Part shown: positions 24,783 to 33,197 of the stretch, piece after piece
Numbering within the stretch: the stretch's first letter is position 1
How the letters are laid out: every line of letters begins with the position of its first letter
Source: CAYNGH01 sp964396845
GTDB lineage: Bacteria; Vulcanimicrobiota; JAJTBE01; CAYNGH01
DNA length: 33,197 nt
Direction of reading: 5' to 3'
Assembly: GCA_964396845.1 (NCBI GenBank)
Contig: CAYNGH010000021.1
Location: 1-33,197, forward strand
Notes under the pieces: model-generated
What the model was told of the DNA's origin: nothing
The model's database searches: none
Seen by the model: only the letters and a program-made list of their open reading frames with translations
Translations under genes and position numbers: made by a program

Positions 24783-25169
24783 GGATCCTGACCATCACTT
24801 TCATGTTTATTTGATATGAATCAAAATGAAACTGTTAATATAAAAACGCTGATGCCTCAAGCACACATCTGATATTCTATTTTACAGCTTTTAATCCTCC
24901 ATTGACTTGTAAATCAGTTTAACAAAGAATACCTGACAAATTGTTCCCGGACATGTGATATTCCCCGGCGGATCTCTGCCCGCCGGCCTTATCCATCATA
25001 TAACAAAACACCTCCGGCATACATACATGCCTTGTGCTGTCAACCTTATAAAAACAAGGAGCATTAATCTTAGGACAGCATGGTCTGTCATATTTCAAAG
25101 GATAATTAAGCTCCGCAAGCGAATATACTTTAAAAACCCCTCAGAGCTTAAGGAAGTTAAAATTACCCG
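24783..25169. other. Divergent control region between the histidine kinase and the sugar operon
   Basis: No gene is visible in these 387 bases. It contains the FNR-type palindrome at 24811-24824, a GC hairpin CCGGCGG-8-CCGCCGG (24965-24986) without a T-tail, and a loose TTGACT-17-AAGAAT match at about 24904-24932. The sequence next to the operon start is AT-rich; the ribosome binding site AAGGAAG lies about 13 bases before the ATG, and two more in-frame ATGs follow. Confidence 0.5.
24811..24824. promoter_or_regulatory. FNR/CRP-type palindrome
   Basis: TTGATATGAATCAA matches TTGAT-N4-ATCAA, the classic FNR consensus, at all ten fixed positions. It lies 29 bases upstream of the histidine kinase start and about 345 bases upstream of the sugar operon. 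The regulator is not in the window. Confidence 0.5.
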
Positions 25170-27431
25170 ATGAAATTCATGGGTTCAATGAAAATAGCTT
25201 TTTCTGTCATATTCATGTTAATTTTATTTGTTTTTCCTGCAGGGTCAGCATCTGCCTCTGCCTCAGAGGAAACCATCATCAGGGTTTGGGCAATGGGGGC
25301 CGAAGGGGAAAAAATCGATGCCATTATCGGGGCATTTGAAGCCCAAAACCCCGGTGTCAGAGTCGTTTATCAGACCATTCCCTGGGGCGAGGCCCATGCC
25401 AAGCTTATCACTGCCTTTGTTGGCGGTCTGAATCCTGATGTTGCCCAGATGGGAACCACCTGGACCAATGAATTTAAAACAATGGACGGCCTGCTTCGTC
25501 TGGATGATTTTATCAGGTCAACGGATTTCAACCTGCAGGCTTTTTTTCCAGGGGCATGGAAAACAGTCACTTTTGACGACGGAGTTTATGCCATCCCCTG
25601 GTATGTTGAAACAAGGTGCCTTTACTATCGAGTGGATCTTCTCAAGGAAGCCGGCTTTGATGAGCCTCCCGGAACATGGCAGGAGCTTGAGGAAATGGGA
25701 AGACAGCTTGCCTCATCGCCGGGGCGGTATGGAATCCTTCTTCCTGAACGGGATGAACAGATGCTTCTTCCCTTTATCGGGCAGGCAGGGGGGAGAATCC
25801 TGAACGAAGAAGGCAGGCCCGCAATAAATGATGAAAAATCAACAAAAGCTCTTGCTTATTATGTCAGTCTTTTCGATGAGAATATCGCTCCAAAGGGTAT
25901 GATGAAGGATGCGGATATTGTTCAGAGTTTTGCCGAGGATAACCCGGTTTTCTGCATGTTCATCTCCGGGCCGTGGATGAGGAATCAAATAGATGAGAAG
26001 GCCCCTGAACTAAAGGGCAGATGGGGTGTAGCGCCTCTGCCGGTGGAAGCCAGGGCTTCATCCTACCTTGGCGGTAGCAACCTGGTGATTTTTAAAAACT
26101 CCAAAAACCCTGAGTTGGCATGGAAGTTTGTCCAGTTTGCCACTTCCCGGAAAATGCAGACTCAGTGGTATGAAATCTCCGGCACCCTTCCTTCCCGTCA
26201 GGACTCCTGGGAGGACCCGGTTCTATCAAATGAACCGGAGCTGAAAGCCTTCAGAATACAATTGGAAACTGCCGAGCCTCCGCCGAGCCTGCCGGAATGG
26301 GAGCAGATGGCCGACGCAATCTCAAGAAGAATGGAGCAGGCAGTTTACGGGCAGTATTCCCCCGAGGAAACCATGGCCCTCCTCAACAATGACCTTGAGA
26401 TAATTCTTCGGGAACGGGCAACCCGTCAGCCCCCATTGTTGAAGGCCCTGAAACTGGGAGGAACGGGATTGCTTCTTTTGGCGGGGCTGTTCTTGTATTT
26501 TTGGATGGGATACAAGGAAGACCGCAATGCCGGGCTGAAAGTCACCGGAAGCAGTTCTTACAAATTCTGGCTGGGGGTGTTTCTTTTTCCTGCCATTTCC
26601 ATCATGACGGTATTCCTGTTTCTGCCCCTGATTGCTTCCTTCCTGATGAGTCTGACCAACTATGATTTGTATTCTCTGGCCAGCTGGAAGCATATGAACG
26701 TGGTGGGGTTTGCCAACTACCACAGAGTTTTAAGGGATCCTCTCTTCTGGAAGGCTGTTTCCAACACCTTTGTGTTTGCAGTGGTGGGCGGGCCTCTGAC
26801 CATCGCCACGGCACTGCTGGCGGCTCTGGCCATCAATAAGATGACCCAAATGCGTCCGGTTTATTTGCTGGGGTTTTTCCTGCCGGTGGTGACAACTCTT
26901 GTTGCCGTAGCTATTGTCTGGAAATGGATATATCATCCCCGCTTCGGGCTTCTCAACGGAGTGATGCAAATCTTCAGCCTGTCGCCCAGGGACTGGCTTT
27001 CCAACCCCGATACAGCTCTTTGGGCTTTGATTGCCATGGCGGTGTGGAAAAACTTTGGAAACACCATGGTAATTCTTCTGGCGGGACTCCAGGCAATACC
27101 CCGGAGTTATTACGAAGCCGCGGACATTGACGGAGCAGGGACTTTTTCAAAGTTCAAGTCCATCACCATTCCCCTGCTGATGCCCACTCTGTTTCTGGTA
27201 GCCATCATGACCACCATCGGTTACCTTCAGTTCTTTGGGGAACCATATGTTATGACAGGAGGAGGCCCGGTGGATTCAACCCTGTCGGTGGTTCTGTATC
27301 TTTATCGAAAAGGGTTCAAGTTTTATCTCCTTGGAGAAGCCGCTGCAACTTCCTTTGTGCTGTTCTTTATTATCTTCGTCTTTTCCCTGGCCCAGCTTCA
27401 TATTGGACGAAAGAGCGAGGCTAACACATGA
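25170..27431 (+). CDS. Fused solute-binding protein and MalF-like ABC sugar permease
   Basis: One 753-residue chain combines two normally separate transporter parts. Residues 1-30 are a signal segment; about 35-415 form a family 1 (MalE-like) binding protein, with ETIIRVWAMGAEGEKIDAIIGAFEAQNPGV, PDVAQMGTTW, DGVYAIPWYVETRCLYYRVDLLKEAGF and FISGPWM. An extra helix (about 430-449, GGTGLLLLAGLFLYFWMGYK) then returns the chain to the cytoplasm. The rest (about 465-753) is a complete six-helix CUT1 permease, including PDTALWALIAMAVWKNFG and the EAA loop EAADIDGAGTFSKFKSITIPLL (from Glu649), which contacts the ATPase. Topology is consistent: binding domain outside, permease N-terminus inside. There is no frame break at the junction. 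The stop overlaps the next start by ATGA. Confidence 0.92.
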   Translation: MKFMGSMKIAFSVIFMLILFVFPAGSASASASEETIIRVWAMGAEGEKIDAIIGAFEAQNPGVRVVYQTIPWGEAHAKLITAFVGGLNPDVAQMGTTWTNEFKTMDGLLRLDDFIRSTDFNLQAFFPGAWKTVTFDDGVYAIPWYVETRCLYYRVDLLKEAGFDEPPGTWQELEEMGRQLASSPGRYGILLPERDEQMLLPFIGQAGGRILNEEGRPAINDEKSTKALAYYVSLFDENIAPKGMMKDADIVQSFAEDNPVFCMFISGPWMRNQIDEKAPELKGRWGVAPLPVEARASSYLGGSNLVIFKNSKNPELAWKFVQFATSRKMQTQWYEISGTLPSRQDSWEDPVLSNEPELKAFRIQLETAEPPPSLPEWEQMADAISRRMEQAVYGQYSPEETMALLNNDLEIILRERATRQPPLLKALKLGGTGLLLLAGLFLYFWMGYKEDRNAGLKVTGSSSYKFWLGVFLFPAISIMTVFLFLPLIASFLMSLTNYDLYSLASWKHMNVVGFANYHRVLRDPLFWKAVSNTFVFAVVGGPLTIATALLAALAINKMTQMRPVYLLGFFLPVVTTLVAVAIVWKWIYHPRFGLLNGVMQIFSLSPRDWLSNPDTALWALIAMAVWKNFGNTMVILLAGLQAIPRSYYEAADIDGAGTFSKFKSITIPLLMPTLFLVAIMTTIGYLQFFGEPYVMTGGGPVDSTLSVVLYLYRKGFKFYLLGEAAATSFVLFFIIFVFSLAQLHIGRKSEANT

Positions 27432-28267
27432 GCCAGAAACAAGAAAAGAAAAACAGAAGTCCCATTCTGCTGTATGCGTTGGCTACCCTGTGCCTGATAA
27501 TTACCATGACCCCGTTTATATGGATGTTCCTGTCTTCCATCAAGCCGGAATCAGAAATCCTCAAGATGCCTCCTGCTTGGATTCCCTGGCCTCTGACTCT
27601 TGAGCATTACGAAGCCCTGTTTGCCAGGGGCAATTTTGCCCGGAGCCTGTTCAACTCGGTTATTGTTGCAGTTTCCGCCACAGTCGCTGCGTTGCTGGTT
27701 AATTCCATGGCAGCCTATGCCTTTGCAAAGCACCGGTTCCCCCTGAGGGACAAGCTGTTTACCTTGTTGCTGGCTACTATGATGATACCGGGGCAGGTTA
27801 CAATGATGCCGGTTTTTATTCTGCTGAAAGAATTAGGACTGCTGAACTCTTATGTGGGGCTTGTTCTTCCCGGTGCTGCATCGGTGTTTGCCATATTTCT
27901 CCTGCGTCAGTATATGATGAGCATACCGGATTCCCTCATCGAGGCAGCCCGCATTGACGGCTGTTCCGAGTTCCGCATCTTCTGGAACATTATGATCCCT
28001 CTGTCGATGCCGGCAATTGCAACCCTGACAATATTCACCTTCATGGGGGCGTGGAATGAGTTTTTGTGGGCATTGATAATCATGCTGGATGAAGCCAAAT
28101 ACACTCTGCCTGTGGCCCTGGCAGCCCTCAGCGGAGGAGAATATGGAACCCAATGGGGTCTTTTGATGGCAGGATCCGTGGTCACTATTATTCCGGTGCT
28201 GTTGGTATTTTTGGCAATGCAGAGGCATTACATCGAGGGGATTGCAGTTACCGGGGTGAAGGAATAA
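27428..28267 (+). CDS. MalG-like ABC sugar permease
   Basis: Second membrane subunit of the CUT1 sugar importer, 279 residues with six predicted helices. It shows TPFIWMFLSSIKPESEI at the first helix, NSMAAYAFAKHRFP, and the EAA loop EAARIDGCSEFRIFWNIMIPLSMPA (from Glu172) that docks with the ATPase. The C-terminus YIEGIAVTGVKE closely follows the MalG-type end (GLTAGAVKG in MalG). It overlaps the fusion gene by four bases (ATGA), so the two are translationally coupled and should pair in the membrane. No ATPase follows; the ATP-binding subunit must be encoded elsewhere. Confidence 0.94.
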   Translation: MSQKQEKKNRSPILLYALATLCLIITMTPFIWMFLSSIKPESEILKMPPAWIPWPLTLEHYEALFARGNFARSLFNSVIVAVSATVAALLVNSMAAYAFAKHRFPLRDKLFTLLLATMMIPGQVTMMPVFILLKELGLLNSYVGLVLPGAASVFAIFLLRQYMMSIPDSLIEAARIDGCSEFRIFWNIMIPLSMPAIATLTIFTFMGAWNEFLWALIIMLDEAKYTLPVALAALSGGEYGTQWGLLMAGSVVTIIPVLLVFLAMQRHYIEGIAVTGVKE

Positions 28268-28290
28268 CTTTGTTTAACAGGGGTATTTTT

Positions 28291-30645
28291 ATGTCAGGAA
28301 AGTTCATTGATAATGGCCGGGCCTTTGAGATTACAGAAAGTCCCGGGGTTCCGTGGTCGAACGTTATGACCAACGGAAGATTTGGAAGCATCTGGACCGA
28401 TAAGGGAGGCGCTTTTGCCTGGTGTGGCAATTCGGTGCTGGATCGCCTGACCCTGTGGAATCAGGATCTTGTATTGAATCCTTCGAAAAGATCCATTTAC
28501 CTGCTGGATCCGGGGGGGATCCTCCGCACAATGACCCCATCTCCCGTGCCGGGAAACGCTTCCTGGACCGTCATTCACCGTATGGGGCAAACATCATATA
28601 TCAGCAGGTGTCATAGGATGGAAACAAGGCTTGACGTGGTGGTTCTGCCGGGTCTTGATGCAGAGGCATGGTTTGCAGAGGTGAGCTTCACCGGACAGGA
28701 TCCCGGGGAGGTCCGCATGTGTTCCTTTCAGGATATAATGCTGGGGACATGGTCTGAAGCTCACCGGGAATTTCACCGCTTGTTTTTTGAGTCAACCCTT
28801 GGGGACGATTCTATCCTTGTTTTTACAAAACGGCTTGATACCAGGCCGGGTTTGAAGGAACACTGGAACACGCCATTTCCCGGCGCTATGGCCTGCGGTT
28901 GCAGTGAACCTCTTTCGGGGTGTTACCCCGACAGGTGGCAGTTCTACGGATACGGCGGTTCCGCCGAGGATCCTGTGGCCCTCAGGAGCAGTCCTGTCAA
29001 GGAAAAGGTCGGTTCCTGGAGCGATCCCATGGCAGGGCTGGATGTTGTGTTGAAGCCTGTTGACGGAAAGGCCCAGGCTGTTTTTGTTACAGCTTTTGGA
29101 GAAGATCAGGCCGATGCGGTTAAAACAGCAAGACAGGCCCTGTCGGTATCAAGGGATGATGCCATCGCATCGGTAAAAAGGTTCTGGGAAAACCAGTTAG
29201 GAGATTTAAAAATCAAAACTCCCGATGAAGACCTGAATATATCATCGGACTGGCTTCGCTACCAGGCCATTTCATCAAGGATAATGGCCCGATGCTCTCT
29301 TTATCAGGCATCGGGAGCATTCGGCTACAGGGATCAGCTTCAGGACTCACTTTTATTCCTGTCGTCGGATCCCGAAAGGACTTTGAAACAACTGGAGCTT
29401 CATCTTCGCCACCAGCAACGGGACGGGTCGGTTTTGCACTGGTGGCATCCGGAAACCGAAACAGGCATGGCAATGAACTGTTCCGATGATTACCTGTGGC
29501 CGATTATGGCGGGGGGGGAATATTACCGGGAAACAGGAGAAATCGGATTCCTCCATAAGATGGTTCCCTTCCTTGACGGGGGACAGGCATCCATTTGGGA
29601 TCATCTCAAGCTGAGCGTCAGTCGGGCCTGGAAATACCGTTCAAAACGGGGAGTTCCTCTTCTGGGTGAATGCGATTGGAACGACGGGCTTTCCTCCGCG
29701 GGGGACAAGGGTGCCGGCGAGTCCTTCTGGGTTGCCCATTTTCTGCATCTGCTTCTTGGCGATATGGCACAGATGGCCATTGCCCTGGGCGAGGATCCGT
29801 CGCAGTTCACAGAAAAAGCATCGATTATGGCGGATGTTGTCAACACTCTGGGTTGGGATGGAGAGTGGTATCTTCAAGGAACCACCGACGAGGGGGATCT
29901 TATCGGGTCTTCTGCCTGCGATGAGGGAAAGATTCACCTGAACCCCCAGACATGGTCAATCATATCGGGGACGGCATCGGGAAAATATAAAGACCGGGCA
30001 GAGCTGGCATTAAAGGCAGTGGTGGAAAAACTCCAGGTGGAATGGGGAGTACTCCTCCTGGCACCGCCTTATGTGACTCCCGATGAGAGGCTGGGATATA
30101 TCACCCGATACGCTCCCGGCTGTCGGGAAAACGGCGGGGTATATACCCACGCATCGGTCTGGGCCGGCAGAGCTGCAAGGATAATGGGCAGGCCGGATCT
30201 GGTTCAAAGTTTCCTTTTGTGCCTCCTGCCTCCGGTCCGGGGCAGGGATCCCAGGTATCAGGCGGAGCCTTATGTCACTCCGGGCAACATTGACGGCCCT
30301 GTTACTCCAACCCCCGGCAGGGGCGGATGGACATGGTACACCGGCTCGGCATCGTGGCTTTTCCGGTGCCTGATAGAAGATCTGCTGGGAATCAGGGCAG
30401 AGGCTGACGGCTTGATTGTCCAGCCCAATGTTCCCCGGGAGTGGGACGGGTTCACTGTGGAAAGGCCTTTCAGGGGCAGGCTCATAAAACTCAACTGCCG
30501 GAGGGCTGACTCTCCGGGCATTGTGTTGAGGGACCCTGGAGCTTCTATTGAGATGAAAATCGAAGGGTCAATAATCCCGGTTCAGTTAATGGAAAAATTC
30601 CCTCAAAGGGAGATCCTTGCTGATGTGGCATACAGGGCTGATTAA
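28291..30645 (+). CDS. GH94 family disaccharide (cellobiose/chitobiose-type) phosphorylase
   Basis: A 784-residue cytoplasmic enzyme that splits a beta-linked disaccharide with phosphate to give an alpha-sugar 1-phosphate and a free sugar. The N-terminal beta-sandwich contains PWSNVMTNGRFGSIWTDKGGAFAW and NSVLDRLTLWNQD. The helical barrel carries the general acid Asp462 in ECDWNDGLSSAGDKGAGESFW, then GGVYTHASVWAG and GRGGWTWYTGSASWLFR near the C-terminus, all GH94 hallmarks. The ATG at 28291 with AGGGG upstream is used; the frame is open farther back only because it overlaps the permease gene. The sugar cannot be told by eye: cellobiose, laminaribiose, chitobiose and solabiose types share these motifs. 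It follows the permease by 23 bases. Confidence 0.9.
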   Translation: MSGKFIDNGRAFEITESPGVPWSNVMTNGRFGSIWTDKGGAFAWCGNSVLDRLTLWNQDLVLNPSKRSIYLLDPGGILRTMTPSPVPGNASWTVIHRMGQTSYISRCHRMETRLDVVVLPGLDAEAWFAEVSFTGQDPGEVRMCSFQDIMLGTWSEAHREFHRLFFESTLGDDSILVFTKRLDTRPGLKEHWNTPFPGAMACGCSEPLSGCYPDRWQFYGYGGSAEDPVALRSSPVKEKVGSWSDPMAGLDVVLKPVDGKAQAVFVTAFGEDQADAVKTARQALSVSRDDAIASVKRFWENQLGDLKIKTPDEDLNISSDWLRYQAISSRIMARCSLYQASGAFGYRDQLQDSLLFLSSDPERTLKQLELHLRHQQRDGSVLHWWHPETETGMAMNCSDDYLWPIMAGGEYYRETGEIGFLHKMVPFLDGGQASIWDHLKLSVSRAWKYRSKRGVPLLGECDWNDGLSSAGDKGAGESFWVAHFLHLLLGDMAQMAIALGEDPSQFTEKASIMADVVNTLGWDGEWYLQGTTDEGDLIGSSACDEGKIHLNPQTWSIISGTASGKYKDRAELALKAVVEKLQVEWGVLLLAPPYVTPDERLGYITRYAPGCRENGGVYTHASVWAGRAARIMGRPDLVQSFLLCLLPPVRGRDPRYQAEPYVTPGNIDGPVTPTPGRGGWTWYTGSASWLFRCLIEDLLGIRAEADGLIVQPNVPREWDGFTVERPFRGRLIKLNCRRADSPGIVLRDPGASIEMKIEGSIIPVQLMEKFPQREILADVAYRAD

Positions 30646-30671
30646 CATATTTATTTAACAGGTGTGACAGA

Positions 30672-33056
30672 ATGAAATTTGAGATTACCCGGGATTCCTT
30701 TAAAATTGACGGCAAAGATCTATTCCTTATGTCGGGGGAGATTCATTACTTTCGAACCCCCTGTCATACCTGGGATACTCACCTTGCCCGGCTGAAGGAA
30801 TGCGGTGCTAAAGCCGTGAGTTTTTATATTCCCTGGTCCTGGCATGAGTATGAGAAGGACAGATACGACTTTGAAGGCGCAACAGATCCCGGCAGAAACC
30901 TTGCGGGATGGCTGGATGCGGTAAAGAAAAGCGGACTATGCTGTATTGCAAAACCGGGGCCTTATATGCTGGCAGAATACGAAGACAAGGGTATTCCAGC
31001 CTGGCTTGCGGAACATAAGGACATCTTGTCTTCAGAAGTTGACATGGTTACATATATGCATGGGACATACCTTGAACGGGTGGGGAAATGGTATGACCGG
31101 GTGTTGGAAATCCTGAAGCCATGTCAGTTTCAACACGGAGGCCCCCTGGTGATGATGCAGGTTTGCAATGAAATCGGCCTGTTTAACTGGCTGGAAGGCT
31201 CCCCGGATTACAGCGACACTGTCACTGAACTTTACCGGGAATATCTGGGGAATAAATGGAAGGAAATCCGGCACTTCAACAAGGTTTACAACGAGAATTA
31301 CCGGCAGTTTGATGATGTCTGTCCTCCCGGAACCCCGCCGGCAAACCTGCCGGAGCTTGCCATGTGGATTGATTTTCATGATTTTCACCGGTGGTATTTT
31401 GCCCGTTATATTGGCTACCTAAAAGAAGAGATCCGCAGGCGGGGTATTGATGTGCCTCTTTATCACAACATCGCCGGCTGGGTTTACGGCCAGGCCCTTG
31501 AATACCCGGTGAACATATCCATGTACCGGGAGATTGCAAAATCATCTCCGGAGATTCTCCTGGCAACGGATCATATCCCGGAAAACCTGTCCTACAGGAA
31601 CATCCATCATGGCACCCTTGTAACAAGGGCTGTGTCGGCATTGAAGCAGGGACGGGAACTGCCTTATGTGGCTGAGATGCAGGCAGGCACCAGGGAGGAT
31701 TCCGTCACCACATACCCCTCGGAAATGGAACTGTTTTACAAGAAAAGCCTTGCCGACGGCATAAAGGGGATGAACCTTTATATGTTCTCCCAGGGCCAAA
31801 ACCCCCGGCACAGGGGAGCTTTCGGCCCGACTTTTTACTGGCAGACTGTTCTTGATTACAATGCCAAAAAACTGCCACTCTTTGACACCGTCCACCGCCT
31901 GGGCAGGATGCTGGACAGCTTCGGGGACAGCATAGTCACAGCTTCTAAGAAAGCTGATGTGGGGGTTGTTTTTTACTGGCCATACTGGCAGACGGAGTTT
32001 TTTTATCCCCTGTTTGAAAGAAAAACCCTTGTGGATCCCCCCGGACTGGGCATTGATTTCGATATGAAACATTACCGGGAAGCTCTGCTGATGGAAACCT
32101 GGATAAAACTCACAGACAGGGCCAATATAAATTATGATATTGTGGATCTTCAGGGAGCCTCCCCAGAAAACCTGAATTCATACAAAAATCTGATTCTCCT
32201 CTCCCTTCCCTTCATGGACCGGGAATCCCAGGACAAACTGGCCCGGTATGTGAAAGACGGCGGACACCTGTTCTTTGGCCCTTCAGTCCCAAAGTGGGAT
32301 CTCTCTTTTCAGGACTGCCACGAACTGGGCAGATCCCTCGAGGTAAGAAACGGCCACAGAATCCAGGAGGCAAAAATTGACATCGCGGGGTTTGAATACA
32401 TCTCATGTATGGCCCCGGTGTTTTCCATTGAATCCGGGAAAGATTCACAAATCCTGGCGGTATCTTCCACCCAAAGGAAAACCTGCGGTATCCATAGACA
32501 GGTTGAGAAAGGCTCTTTCACGTGCCTTAGCGGGGTTTTCTCCCATGTGACCGAAGAACATGCCGAAATCTTTGACAGCCTTGTGCTAAAAAAGATCACC
32601 AAAGGAAGAATCCAATGCAGTGATCCTGGCATATCCGCCTCGTATCTTTATTCCCCTTCGGGATCATGGCTTTTTGCCGGCAATGTTCACCGGGAAGAAG
32701 TCCAGGGAACAATCTCCATCCCTGACCTGCCGGAGGAGGAGATTCCCATCACCCTTGCCCCCTTGGCTTCAATATTTGCCCCTTTGGATTTTCCCCTGCC
32801 GGGAGAGTCCGGAAGAATAATCTATTCCACCGGGGATATTATCCACCTGAAACAAAATAAAAACAATACCAGTCTTACTATGGAGATATTCCGGGAAAAA
32901 GGCGCACAATCAGAAATCCTGATGGAGCTGTCTTTCAAGCCTGCCGGTTTCATGCTGGACGGCGGATCCCTTGTCCATCAAGTTGACGAAAAAGGCAGGA
33001 TCCTGTTAAAGCCTGAACATACCGGGGAAATCCAGACAATTGCAATATCCCGGTAG
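30672..33056 (+). CDS. GH35/GH42-type glycosidase (beta-galactosidase or exo-beta-glucosaminidase-like)
   Basis: A 794-residue cytoplasmic retaining glycosidase. Residues 1-115 are GH35-like: MSGEIHYFRTP, LKECGAKAVSFYIPWSWHEYEKDRYDFEG, AKPGPYMLAEYEDKGIPAWL. The acid/base is Glu167 (MMQVCNEIG) and the nucleophile is probably Glu335 (YVAEMQAGTRE). Their 168-residue gap is longer than in typical GH35 beta-galactosidases and nearer to GH42, so the protein resembles the hybrid type exemplified by archaeal GlmA exo-beta-glucosaminidases. A Rossmann-like second domain (about 430-560, YDIVDLQGAS, YVKDGGHLFFGP) and beta-rich C-terminus follow. No signal peptide. It lies 26 bases after the phosphorylase with which it presumably shares a substrate. 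Confidence 0.82.
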   Translation: MKFEITRDSFKIDGKDLFLMSGEIHYFRTPCHTWDTHLARLKECGAKAVSFYIPWSWHEYEKDRYDFEGATDPGRNLAGWLDAVKKSGLCCIAKPGPYMLAEYEDKGIPAWLAEHKDILSSEVDMVTYMHGTYLERVGKWYDRVLEILKPCQFQHGGPLVMMQVCNEIGLFNWLEGSPDYSDTVTELYREYLGNKWKEIRHFNKVYNENYRQFDDVCPPGTPPANLPELAMWIDFHDFHRWYFARYIGYLKEEIRRRGIDVPLYHNIAGWVYGQALEYPVNISMYREIAKSSPEILLATDHIPENLSYRNIHHGTLVTRAVSALKQGRELPYVAEMQAGTREDSVTTYPSEMELFYKKSLADGIKGMNLYMFSQGQNPRHRGAFGPTFYWQTVLDYNAKKLPLFDTVHRLGRMLDSFGDSIVTASKKADVGVVFYWPYWQTEFFYPLFERKTLVDPPGLGIDFDMKHYREALLMETWIKLTDRANINYDIVDLQGASPENLNSYKNLILLSLPFMDRESQDKLARYVKDGGHLFFGPSVPKWDLSFQDCHELGRSLEVRNGHRIQEAKIDIAGFEYISCMAPVFSIESGKDSQILAVSSTQRKTCGIHRQVEKGSFTCLSGVFSHVTEEHAEIFDSLVLKKITKGRIQCSDPGISASYLYSPSGSWLFAGNVHREEVQGTISIPDLPEEEIPITLAPLASIFAPLDFPLPGESGRIIYSTGDIIHLKQNKNNTSLTMEIFREKGAQSEILMELSFKPAGFMLDGGSLVHQVDEKGRILLKPEHTGEIQTIAISR

Positions 33057-33136
33057 AGGAGTTACTCAAAATTAAAAGTGGATATAAGATTTTTTTCAGT
33101 AAACCCACATACCATCGAAAAAACATCTAATCACAT

Positions 33137-33197
33137 ATGAAAAGGGAGAAGCTGTCTTCTTTTATGGAAACTCAGCAGATCACACATAAAAAGAGTA
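33137..33197 (+). CDS. Possible start of a further gene (truncated by window edge)
   Basis: An ATG opens a frame to the window edge reading MKREKLSSFMETQQITHKKS. No ribosome binding site is visible before it; the internal ATG at 33164 has a GGGAG but too far upstream. It is too short to judge. Confidence 0.25.
   Translation, partial: MKREKLSSFMETQQITHKKS

Noticed and set aside
28153..28290. An earlier start for the GH94 phosphorylase
   Set aside because: It would overlap the permease gene by over 100 bases; family-like sequence begins only after the ATG at 28291.
1..33197. CRISPR arrays, insertion sequences, phage or integrase genes
   Set aside because: No regularly spaced repeats, transposase motifs or attachment-site duplications were seen, and gene content is ordinary chromosomal metabolism.

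Overview
The window looks like chromosomal DNA of an anaerobic or facultatively anaerobic bacterium of moderate GC content. The case for anaerobic carbon metabolism is a two-subunit, oxygen-sensitive class I fumarase directly upstream of a four-subunit 2-oxoacid:ferredoxin oxidoreductase, plus a perfect FNR-type palindrome. Strong AGGAGG-like ribosome binding sites, frequent TTG starts, TTGNNN-17-TATAAT promoters and a tRNA without an encoded CCA end give it a Firmicutes-like look, but I cannot fix the phylum by eye. I see no phage, insertion sequence, integrase or CRISPR array, so this is not a mobile island.

Layout. 1-143: start of an exported protein running out of the window on the minus strand. 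479-4958: fumAB-korDABC, which hydrates fumarate and links 2-oxoglutarate and succinyl-CoA through ferredoxin. 5024-5629 (minus): an unrecognised protein with about five helical repeats. 5718-7537: a VOC-fold protein and a DUF6930/DUF7309-type protein in one operon. 7794-11055: a run of exported proteins (an orphan, a discoidin-like protein with a small TTG-started partner, and an ARPP-1/DUF6569 protein). 11129-15471: divergent alpha-glucan phosphorylase and ATP-type PEP carboxykinase, i.e. glycogen breakdown and gluconeogenesis. 15584-15945: a small membrane protein and tRNA-Asn(GTT). 16260-19591: M48 metalloprotease, tandem PilZ protein and exported M23 endopeptidase. 19820-21962: a VOC protein and glutamate-semialdehyde dehydrogenase. 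22185-24782 (minus): a GAF-type histidine kinase ending in a degenerate GGDEF-like domain. 25170-33056: a sugar-uptake and phosphorolysis operon.

The last operon is the most unusual part. Its first gene fuses a complete MalE-like solute-binding protein to a complete MalF-like permease through one extra membrane helix. It is followed by a MalG-like permease, a GH94 disaccharide phosphorylase and a large GH35/GH42-type glycosidase. No ABC ATPase gene lies in the window, so the transporter must borrow one. Together these genes predict import of a beta-linked disaccharide or oligosaccharide, trimming by the glycosidase and phosphorolysis to a sugar 1-phosphate; the exact sugar cannot be read from the sequence.

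Other points: two proteins touch cyclic-di-GMP-type signalling (tandem PilZ, degenerate GGDEF); several intergenic regions hold clear intrinsic terminators and promoters; and the leaders of the VOC gene at 19820 and of the dehydrogenase at 20382 hold structure that the genes do not explain. Gene functions are family assignments read from motifs; no database search was run.
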